Origin: Spirochaetales bacterium | Lineage (GTDB): Bacteria; Spirochaetota; Spirochaetia; DTKZ01 | NCBI GenBank assembly: GCA_031280945.1 | Contig: JAITGB010000007.1 | Coordinates: forward strand, 1 to 8,678 | Direction of reading: 5' to 3' | Length of the DNA stretch: 8,678 bases | In this document: piece after piece, positions 1-5,650 of the stretch | How the letters are laid out: each line of letters opens with the position of its first letter | Numbering within the stretch: position 1 is the first letter of the stretch | Position numbers and translations under genes: made by a program | The notes under the pieces: model-generated | Databases searched by the model: none | What the model was told of the DNA's origin: nothing | Seen by the model: only the letters and a program-made list of their open reading frames with translations

Positions 1-304
1 GGGCAAGCTGATAAACATGGCGGATGAGGGACTTACCGTAACTCCCTCCAGCGCGAGGTTTTACCAGATAATAAGTTTTGACGACGGCTCTAACGAGTTG
101 AAGCTTTTGAAGGTAGTGGCAGGGGAAGAAAAAGAGTATGCCACTTTTTTCTACGCAACCGAGGACGCGAATCTATCTGGCGGCGGCATAAGCCTCAACT
201 TCAAGAAGGGCTGGACCTGGCTGCTTAACAGGAAGACCGATGATGACGATGTTCCCTATACGGGAGAGCCTAACGGTTTCAAGTGGTACATAAATTTTGA
301 TTAA
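1..304 (+). CDS. 3' end of an unrecognised protein gene (partial at left edge)
   Basis: The reading frame is open from the first bases of the window and stops with TAA at 302-304, so this is probably the C-terminal part of a longer protein. An ATG at 17 exists, but no Shine-Dalgarno sequence precedes it and the frame upstream is open, so I do not take it as the start. The visible 95 or so residues are rich in aromatic and acidic residues, with a run of four aspartates and a final WYINFD. They have no transmembrane segment and look like a small beta-rich domain. I do not recognise the family. A secreted or lipoprotein C-terminus would fit a spirochaete but is only a guess. Confidence 0.55.
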   Translation, partial: GKLINMADEGLTVTPSSARFYQIISFDDGSNELKLLKVVAGEEKEYATFFYATEDANLSGGGISLNFKKGWTWLLNRKTDDDDVPYTGEPNGFKWYINFD

Positions 305-309
305 CTATT

Positions 310-416
310 CCTGAAAACCTTGTCTGCGCGGCGCGGGGGTGCAGGCCCGTCCCGGCGAAGCCGGGGTGGGCGGGGATGTAAGCCTGCGGCGAAGCCGCAG
401 GCGGATTGTTTTCAGG
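310..416. repeat. Hairpin-rich intergenic element with 9-bp inverted ends
   Basis: The segment begins with CCTGAAAAC (310-318) and ends with its exact reverse complement GTTTTCAGG (408-416). Inside are two GC-rich stems closed by the same GAA triloop: 351-356 with 360-365 (CCCGGC/GCCGGG), and 382-390 with 394-402 (a perfect 9-bp stem). Just outside, 416-424 pairs perfectly with 428-436 around a GTG loop. This is structured non-coding DNA between two genes. It may be a dispersed repeat, a transcript-end structure for the upstream gene, or both. No T-run follows the stems, so it is not a classical intrinsic terminator. Confidence 0.5.
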
Positions 417-439
417 CCGCCGCCGTGGGCGGCGGCTCA

Positions 440-557
440 CCGCGCAAGCGATTGAAGCGGAAACCCCGCAGAAAGCGCAGGGGCGCTTTCGAGGAGTTGC
501 AGCGAAAAGCGCGGTTTACGGCGCGCGGCGCCGTAAATGCGCCCACATCCAAATTCT
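440..557 (+). repeat. Dispersed repeat copy A (inverted partner at 1483-1609)
   Basis: Bases 440-515 match the reverse complement of 1534-1609 at 72 of 76 positions without gaps. The core contains an 8-bp stem, GAAAGCGC (471-478) with GCGCTTTC (483-490), around an AGGG loop. It is closed by an outer pair, CCGCGC (440-445) with GCGCGG (509-514). A 10-bp perfect hairpin follows (515-524 with 528-537, loop GCG). After that comes a tail, ATGCGCCCA...AAATTCT (537-557), which copy B also carries. The repeat lies immediately upstream of the P-loop gene and extends that frame artificially toward the left. Confidence 0.75.
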
Positions 558-612
558 TGTAAACCCGTCCCTTGCGAAAATCCCCCCGGAAGAGGTACAC
601 TCAAAGGCGCGT

Positions 613-1464
613 ATGATGAACATCTACCGGCACCTCGTCTGGCTCTTGAAAGGGGTCAAAGTTTTCGCGCTCGTGGGCAAGAGCGGCACGGGCAAAAGTT
701 TTCGCGCCAAACTCCTTGCGCAGAAGTACGGAATTGAACTGATTATCGATGACGGGCTTCTTATCCGCGACCAGAAAATCCTCGCGGGGCGCTCGGCAAA
801 AAAAGAGCAGGCGTACATGGCCGCGGTCAAAACCGCCATGTTCCACGACAAAATCCACAGGAGGGAAGTCGCGCAGTGCCTTGAGAGGCAGAAATTCCAG
901 CGCATCCTCATTATCGGCACATCGGAGGGCATGGTCAAAAAAATCGCCGAAACCCTGCGCCTGCCGCCCCCCGGCAAAATCATCACCATCGAAGACATCG
1001 CCACCGAAGAGGAAATCCAGACCGCGCTGCACCACAGAAACGTCCACGGACGCCACGTCATCCCCGTGCCCTCCATCGAAGTGAAGCGCAACTACCCCCG
1101 CACCATGGCCGACTCCATCAAAATATTTTTCAAACAACAGTTTGGCCGCGGCGGCGAAGTATTCGAAAAATCCGTCATACGGCCTGAGTTCAGCAAAAAA
1201 GGCGAAATCTCGCTCTCCGAATCCGCCCTCACGCAGATGCTCCTGCACTGCCTCCAGGAAAACAACAACCAAATAAAACTGCGCAAAGTAACCATCAAAA
1301 ACGAGGGCCCCTCCTACCACATAGACCTGGCCATCTCCGTGCCCTACGGCCTGGAACTCATTCCCAACATCAACGACCTTCAGGCCTACATTGTGGCCAG
1401 TATTGAACGATTTACCGGAATCATGATTCAAGAATTAAACGTAACTATCGATAGTATAATATAG
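613..1464 (+). CDS. P-loop ATP-binding protein with Asp23/YloU-like C-terminus
   Basis: From ATG 613 the product has 283 residues. A Walker A motif, GKSGTGKS, lies at residues 22-29, followed by a charged alpha/beta nucleotide-binding region. The last 35-40 residues run YGLELIPNINDLQ...IERFTGIMIQELNV, the pattern seen in Asp23/Gls24/YloU proteins. The domain assignments come from motif reading. The start is uncertain. The frame is open back to TTG 406, but that extension translates the repeat into an arginine-rich stretch, so I reject it. ATG 613 has AAAGG at 603-607. Residues encoded by 559-612 (NPSLAKIPPEEVHSKAR) look protein-like, yet no ATG, GTG or TTG lies between the repeat and 613. The cellular role is unknown; the Asp23 family elsewhere is linked to envelope stress and lipid metabolism. 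Confidence 0.75.
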   Translation: MMNIYRHLVWLLKGVKVFALVGKSGTGKSFRAKLLAQKYGIELIIDDGLLIRDQKILAGRSAKKEQAYMAAVKTAMFHDKIHRREVAQCLERQKFQRILIIGTSEGMVKKIAETLRLPPPGKIITIEDIATEEEIQTALHHRNVHGRHVIPVPSIEVKRNYPRTMADSIKIFFKQQFGRGGEVFEKSVIRPEFSKKGEISLSESALTQMLLHCLQENNNQIKLRKVTIKNEGPSYHIDLAISVPYGLELIPNINDLQAYIVASIERFTGIMIQELNVTIDSII

Positions 1465-1482
1465 GGTAGAGGCCGCAAATTC

Positions 1483-1609
1483 AGAATTTGGGCGCATCCC
1501 CGCCCTTTTTCGCTTGTGCGAAAAAGCGCAAGGACCGCGCTTTTCGCTCCAATTCCTCGAAAGCGCCCATGCGCTTTCTGCGGGATTTCCGCTTCAATCG
1601 CTTGCGCGG
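1483..1609 (-). repeat. Dispersed repeat copy B, inverted relative to copy A
   Basis: Read on the minus strand, 1609-1534 repeats 440-515 with four mismatches. One of them falls in the tetraloop (ATGG instead of AGGG), so the 8-bp stem is intact. The segment between core and tail differs completely from copy A in sequence but is again a hairpin: CTTTTTCGC (1505-1513) with GCGAAAAAG (1518-1526) around TTGT. The shared tail (reverse complement of 1483-1497) lies next to a 7-bp palindrome, CAAATTC-A-GAATTTG (1476-1490). The copy begins 18 bases after the stop codon of the P-loop gene. Confidence 0.75.
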
Positions 1610-1685
1610 CCCAGGGGATAAGATTTTCCCCCGGTCTTGAGGCAGCGCGCTCTCAAAACCGCGTAATCTTAAGAAGTTTTCTTCT

Positions 1686-1690
1686 GGAGG
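1686..1690 (+). promoter_or_regulatory. Ribosome binding site GGAGG that fixes the start at 1699
   Basis: GGAGG lies 8 bases before ATG 1699. It decides the start of the TPR gene, because the frame is open back to 1516 through repeat copy B and the leader. A small hairpin, AGAAG-TTTT-CTTCT (1672-1685), sits directly against the site and could modulate access to it, although five pairs is a weak stem. Confidence 0.75.
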
Positions 1691-1698
1691 ATACAGAA

Positions 1699-2916
1699 AT
1701 GAAAAAGGGCTTACTGATTTTTTGCCCGCTTTTTTTTATGCTCTCTTTTGGGCTGTCCGGCCAAACGCCCGCGGCCTGGGAAGTTTCCACAAGCCATTAT
1801 CAGGTAGTCTCGGAGCTCTCCCGCGACAGCGCGGCCCGCATGGGAAGCAATCTTGAAGCTCTCTTTGATTTATACAACTCATACTTCCGCTTCGACCCCG
1901 TGCGGCTTCCCCTCAAACTGAAGGTGCGTATTCTCTCCTCGCGGGAAAGATACACGGACTACCTCAGGCGCTTTGTGTCAAACGCGCGGGATAATTTTAC
2001 CTACCTCCACTACGCAGACCCCGCGAGGTGCGAACTTGTCGGCTACATAAAGGACGATGCGGCCTCCCGCCTTGACTTAAATCATCAAGCCTTTATACAG
2101 TTTCTCCGGGCCTTTATCCCCAACCCCCCCCTGTGGCTCAGGGAAGGCTTCGCCGTCTTTTTTGAAACAACCGTATACGACCACAGCATAAAAACCATAC
2201 ACTACATCGAAAACATCTCCTGGCTTGACACATTAAAAGAGCTCGCCGCCGCCAAAGGAGAAAAATTTATTCCCGTGCGCGAAATCCTCAGAATGACCCC
2301 CGAAAAAGTCAACGAGCGTATAGACATTTTCTACCCCCAGGCCTGGGGGCTCGTGTCTTTTCTTTCCGCTAACCAGGACCAAAATTATTCCCGCCTCCTG
2401 TGGGATTCGGTAACGCTCCTACAGCCCTCCGCCTCCCTCGATGAAAACCAGGCTCTCGTGTACGACAGAGCCTTCCGCTGGTACGACGAAAAAATCCTCA
2501 TGGCCGACTTTATCGAATACATAGGAAACAAAAAGTCATTACGCAGCCTCGTTCACAGAGCCATAGAAAAGTATTCCCGCAATAACCTCGCGGAAGCGGA
2601 AAAGGATTTTCAGGAAGCAGTTCAGATGGACACGAATGATTTTGTTTCCTACTACTATTTGGGACTCATTAGGTACGCGCAAAAAGAGTACGCCGCCGCG
2701 GAAAGCCAGTATACCACGGCGCTGGAAAAAGGAGCCCAGGCCGCCCTCATCTATTACGCAATGGGCATAAACGCCCTCGCGGACGGCCGCTCCGAAGCGG
2801 CCCTGGAATACCTCAAAAAATCCGCCGAGGCCGACCCCGCCTACAAACAAAGGGCGGAGGATTTATCACGGCGCATTTCCGTACCCAAGCCTCAAACGCC
2901 GCCTCCCGCGCCGTAG
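1699..2916 (+). CDS. Exported peptidase-MA-like (non-catalytic?) TPR protein
   Basis: The product has 405 residues. A basic start (MKK) and a hydrophobic stretch at residues 4-20 ending LSG-Q form a probable type I signal peptide, so the protein is expected outside the inner membrane. Residues about 30-270 resemble peptidase-MA/DUF1570-type gluzincins: PPLWLREGFAVFFE (143-156) is the usual segment after the zinc helix. Where HExxH should be, the sequence reads HQAFI (129-133), so the catalytic Glu and second His are missing. Residues about 285-375 form two to three TPR-like helical repeats (NDFVSYYYLGLIRYAQKEYAAAE; AALIYYAMGINALADGRSEAALEYL), followed by a proline-rich end. A protein-binding role is more likely than proteolysis. 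It converges on the pcnB-like gene with 40 bp between the stop codons and no clear terminator there. Confidence 0.75.
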   Translation: MKKGLLIFCPLFFMLSFGLSGQTPAAWEVSTSHYQVVSELSRDSAARMGSNLEALFDLYNSYFRFDPVRLPLKLKVRILSSRERYTDYLRRFVSNARDNFTYLHYADPARCELVGYIKDDAASRLDLNHQAFIQFLRAFIPNPPLWLREGFAVFFETTVYDHSIKTIHYIENISWLDTLKELAAAKGEKFIPVREILRMTPEKVNERIDIFYPQAWGLVSFLSANQDQNYSRLLWDSVTLLQPSASLDENQALVYDRAFRWYDEKILMADFIEYIGNKKSLRSLVHRAIEKYSRNNLAEAEKDFQEAVQMDTNDFVSYYYLGLIRYAQKEYAAAESQYTTALEKGAQAALIYYAMGINALADGRSEAALEYLKKSAEADPAYKQRAEDLSRRISVPKPQTPPPAP

Positions 2917-2956
2917 GCATTTTAAGGCCGCGGCCCCCTCTACCGGCCCCCTCAAG

Positions 2957-4057
2957 CTAAACCTGCGCCGCGGAAAGCCGCGAAGCCGCTGGCCTGAGCT
3001 TTTCCCGCCCTGCCCCTCTCTTCGGGGGCCGCGAAGGCTTCTTTCTGCGGAAAAGCGGAACAAGAGCGATTGCAATATCCTTGTTGGCAGCCACAATGGG
3101 GTGGAGCATTTTTTTTACCGCGCCGTACGCGTCCTTAAACTGAAGTTTTTCCGGCAGAGCTTCACGGGCAAGAAGTTTTACGTAATCTTCAATCAGGGGG
3201 GCAATCATAAGGCTTCTTTCCATGCCGCGGAAAGCCGCCGTGTCGTGGGCCGTAAGAGCCGCAAAAAAACTCTCGCGGAAGACTTGAGCCTTGAGGCGTT
3301 TGTCCAGTCCGGGAATAAAATACCGGACAATGCCCAGGGCGTACATTTCACGGAATATGGGGGCGGCCTCACCGGACTGCAGGATTTTATAAAGCTCCTC
3401 GGTAAGCCGCGAACCGGAAATTCCCGCCAAAAGAGAAGCCTGGGCCTTGATTCTGCGCCGCGTCAAAAACGAAAGGCTAAACCCAAGAATCGCCGCGTAC
3501 TTAACGGCGCGGAGCATACGCACAGGGTCTTCGGAAAAAATCACCTTGAGGGGAATAAGCGGCACAATCTTTTTTTTGCGAATGTCCCGCACGCCGCCTA
3601 TGTAGTCAATGATAATCTCCTCAAGGGGACAGTAGTATAAGGCGTTGAGCGTAAAATCCCTGCGCGCCACGTCCTCCTGAATTGTGCCAAAAACATTTGT
3701 GTCCCCGCCTGAGTCCGGCGCGCGAAAAGTTGAAACCTCTATGATTTTATCGGGAAAAAAAATGTGGACAAGGCGGAAACGCTTTCCGATAATCCGCGAA
3801 TTGCGGAAAATCCTCTTTATTTGCCGGGGCGCGGCGTCTGTTGCAACATCAAAATCCTTGGGCTTTTTCCCTGCCAAAAGGTCGCGCACCGCGCCGCCTA
3901 CAATGTAGGCGCTGTGGCCCGCGCTCTTCAGCCGCCTCACGATTTTTACAGCTTCGGGGTCTATGTCGCGCCGGGAAATTGCGTGTTCCCGCGCCGTATA
4001 AATTTCCGCCCGTTTATGCGGCTTACCCTGCGCCTGGGCGCTATAACGAAGCAGCAA
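2957..4057 (-). CDS. pcnB: Poly(A) polymerase / CCA-adding-family nucleotidyltransferase
   Basis: The 366-residue product is a class II tRNA nucleotidyltransferase/poly(A) polymerase, which adds nucleotides to RNA 3' ends in the cytoplasm. Visible motifs are GGAVRDLLAG (54-63), the metal-binding DFD (68-70), the likely third carboxylate E107 in EVSTFR, RRDFTLNALYY (132-142) and EDPVRMLRA (176-184). IIGKRFRLVHI (89-99) fits the signature that distinguishes bacterial poly(A) polymerases from CCA-adding enzymes, so PcnB is preferred. The tail after residue 336 is strongly basic, as in many PcnB proteins, and could bind RNA. The start is TTG with AAGGAGG six bases upstream. The gene follows the lipoprotein gene by 21 bp on the same strand and is probably co-transcribed with it. 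A CCA-adding function cannot be excluded from motifs alone. Confidence 0.88.
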   Translation of the reverse strand: MLLRYSAQAQGKPHKRAEIYTAREHAISRRDIDPEAVKIVRRLKSAGHSAYIVGGAVRDLLAGKKPKDFDVATDAAPRQIKRIFRNSRIIGKRFRLVHIFFPDKIIEVSTFRAPDSGGDTNVFGTIQEDVARRDFTLNALYYCPLEEIIIDYIGGVRDIRKKKIVPLIPLKVIFSEDPVRMLRAVKYAAILGFSLSFLTRRRIKAQASLLAGISGSRLTEELYKILQSGEAAPIFREMYALGIVRYFIPGLDKRLKAQVFRESFFAALTAHDTAAFRGMERSLMIAPLIEDYVKLLAREALPEKLQFKDAYGAVKKMLHPIVAANKDIAIALVPLFRRKKPSRPPKRGAGREKLRPAASRLSAAQV

Positions 4058-4063
4058 TGCTTG

Positions 4064-4070
4064 CCTCCTT
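4064..4070 (-). promoter_or_regulatory. Strong ribosome binding site AAGGAGG for a TTG start
   Basis: On the minus strand AAGGAGG is followed after six bases by TTG (4057-4055). No in-frame ATG lies near the conserved N-terminal region, so this perfect site is the main evidence that TTG is the real start of the pcnB-like gene. It sits inside the 21-bp gap behind the lipoprotein stop codon, which fits one polycistronic message. Confidence 0.85.
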
Positions 4071-4078
4071 CACATAAA

Positions 4079-5479
4079 TTATAAACTTGACCTCGCCACA
4101 CGAAAACCCAAACTATTAAGCCGCGTAAAAGCCTCCCCCGTAAAACGGGTGGCCGAGCGCACCCTGTAGCCGCCCCAGTCCCAGGCCCCTCCACGGCCTA
4201 CTTTCCAGTTCCACTTGCCCTGGGACGGCCCCTGGGGGTCTTTTTGGGGAGCGGTGGTGTAGGGCGCGTACCAGTCCCAGCACCATTCAATGACGTTTCC
4301 GTGCATTTCGTACAGGCCCCAGGGGTTTGAGGGAAAACTCCCCGCCGGCATGGTTGTTCCCCTGTACATACCGGAGGCGTTCCTGTTGTAGGGCCGCCTT
4401 CCGTGGTAGTTGGCCTCGTGGGTGGTTATGTTGTCTCCCGTACTGAAAGGCCCTGAGGTTCCCGCGCGGCAGGCGTATTCCCATTCCGCCTCCGTGGGCA
4501 GGCGGTAGCCGTTGGCCTTTGTATTCCAGAGGGTTCCGTCTCCGCTTCGCGTATAAACAGGGGTAAGGCCCTCCTTGAGGCTCCTCGTGTTACAGTATTC
4601 TATGGCGTCATCCCAGCTCACCATTTCAACAGGCAGATTTGCGCCTTTGGCATGGCTGGGGTTACTGCCCATAACTTCCTCGTACTCACTTTGAGTTACC
4701 TCGTACTTCCCCATATAAAAAGAGCTTACCGTTACCTCGTGCTGGGTCTCATCCTCATCGCGGTCCGCTTCTGAGGCGGGGCTTCCCATGCGGAAAGTCC
4801 CGCCCGCAATCAAGACAAAATTATCGGAAAACTTCCGGGAAGGCGGAGCAGGCTGGAGGGGCGCGGACGGAGCGGGCTGGCCGGAAGGCCCCGGCGGCGC
4901 AGCCGGAGAAGCCGCACTCCCCCGGGGAAAAACCGAAGATGCCCCCGGCCCACCGGGGCCCGCTTCCCCGGCCAAAAGAAAAAGAAGCTGCTCGTCGCTT
5001 CGTACCGAAACAAGGGTGGCTGTTTCCCGCGCCGCGCTCTCCACACTCAAGGCATAGGCCCTGAAACGAAAACTGTCGTTCATTTCCGCGAGGGAGCCTG
5101 TGATAATCGCCCGCGCCCCCAGTTTTTTTCCAATAGCCTGAGCCGACTCATCGCTCACTTCCCCTGAAAGCTGAAAGCGCAGTTCCTCCTGAATCAGGGC
5201 AAGGTTACTCCTGTCCGCCACCACCAGCTTTTTTGCGCGCACCAGGGCGCCTACAAGCTCCTCGATAACATACTCGGAGAGTTTCTTTGAAGGAGAGGTA
5301 AAATTGATAACAGCGACAACCGCGCCCGCATCAAAACTCGCGTTGATTTCCTCCACGGCGAGCCGGATAGCCTCGTCCAGCGGTATACCCGTCCCCGAAG
5401 GCGAAGTCCTGCACGCCGGGGAGAAAGCCGAAAGCGCGAAAATGAGGACAATGGGGGTCATACGGGCAATCATTTTCAT
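4079..5479 (-). CDS. Lipoprotein: CsgG/LpoB-like domain plus SUMF1 domain
   Basis: The product has 466 residues. A hydrophobic signal (residues 8-22) ends in SPAC, with C23 as the probable lipidated cysteine; this lipobox is relaxed, as in spirochaetes. Residues about 34-170 follow the CsgG/LpoB/GNA1162 pattern (VVAVINFTSPS, LVVADRSNLALIQEEL, IGKKLGARAIITGSL). A linker rich in Pro, Ala and Gly (171-214) leads to a SUMF1/FGE-fold domain (about 217-466) with GGTFRMGS, YEVTQSEYEEVMG, VEMVSWDDAIEYCN, YRLPTEAEWEYACRAG, YEMHGNVIEWCWDWY and a final LGFRVARSS. The C-terminal region has no cysteine after C400, so the active-site Cys pair of true formylglycine-generating enzymes appears absent. A binding or structural role at the cell envelope is more likely. 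ATG 5479 has AGGG six bases upstream. It is the first gene of the operon with pcnB. Confidence 0.88.
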   Translation of the reverse strand: MKMIARMTPIVLIFALSAFSPACRTSPSGTGIPLDEAIRLAVEEINASFDAGAVVAVINFTSPSKKLSEYVIEELVGALVRAKKLVVADRSNLALIQEELRFQLSGEVSDESAQAIGKKLGARAIITGSLAEMNDSFRFRAYALSVESAARETATLVSVRSDEQLLFLLAGEAGPGGPGASSVFPRGSAASPAAPPGPSGQPAPSAPLQPAPPSRKFSDNFVLIAGGTFRMGSPASEADRDEDETQHEVTVSSFYMGKYEVTQSEYEEVMGSNPSHAKGANLPVEMVSWDDAIEYCNTRSLKEGLTPVYTRSGDGTLWNTKANGYRLPTEAEWEYACRAGTSGPFSTGDNITTHEANYHGRRPYNRNASGMYRGTTMPAGSFPSNPWGLYEMHGNVIEWCWDWYAPYTTAPQKDPQGPSQGKWNWKVGRGGAWDWGGYRVRSATRFTGEAFTRLNSLGFRVARSSL

Positions 5480-5507
5480 ACATAACCCTGCAAAATCAAC
5501 AAAGTAG

Positions 5508-5520
5508 CTCTGATTTTATA
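5508..5520 (-). promoter_or_regulatory. Possible -10 element for the lipoprotein-pcnB operon
   Basis: On the minus strand TATAAA occupies 5520-5515, which would place the transcription start near 5508 and give a leader of about 29 bases containing the AGGG site. The sequence at the -35 distance (AGTAGA) is poor, so the promoter is weak, activator-dependent, or misread. A direct repeat TTATCGA (in TTATCGAAATTATCGA, about 5547-5562) lies upstream and could be a regulator site. Confidence 0.35.
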
Positions 5521-5614
5521 CGAATTTCACAGATGTATCTACTGTATTATCGAAATTATCGAGTTTTTTTTAGTAAATAGAATAGGGGTTTTCAGCTTGA
5601 GTTTATCCTTTTGC

Positions 5615-5644
5615 TTGACCCTATGCTGCTCTTTTCTGCATATT
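5615..5644 (+). promoter_or_regulatory. Promoter of the MATE gene, apparently leaderless
   Basis: TTGACC (5615-5620), an 18-base spacer and CATATT (5639-5644) make a fair sigma-70-type promoter. The expected start of transcription, about seven bases past the -10, is at 5650-5652, which is the ATG of the transporter gene (5651). No Shine-Dalgarno sequence lies in the AT-rich bases between. Confidence 0.5.
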
Positions 5645-5650
5645 TGTTGA

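Noticed and set aside
310..557. CRISPR array
   Set aside because: The repeats are hairpins of different sequence with irregular spacing, with no identical direct repeats or spacers of constant length.
601..1431. Long minus-strand open frame opposite the P-loop gene
   Set aside because: It exactly shadows a gene with clear P-loop motifs and is explained by GC-rich third codon positions; no ribosome site or domain pattern supports it.
1455..1460. TATAAT box inside the end of the P-loop gene as a promoter
   Set aside because: No acceptable -35 hexamer lies at 16-18 bases upstream, and the next gene starts more than 230 bases away behind a repeat.
1516..1698. N-terminal extension of the TPR gene upstream of 1699
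   Set aside because: It translates repeat copy B and the leader; GGAGG plus a signal peptide at 1699 give a better start.
2926..2935. GGCCGCGGCC between the convergent genes as a bidirectional terminator
   Set aside because: It is a loopless 10-bp palindrome without T-runs on either side, so it cannot form a standard intrinsic terminator.
3101..3640. 179-codon plus-strand frame opposite the pcnB-like gene
   Set aside because: It is antisense to the conserved nucleotidyltransferase motifs and its product has a random, basic composition.
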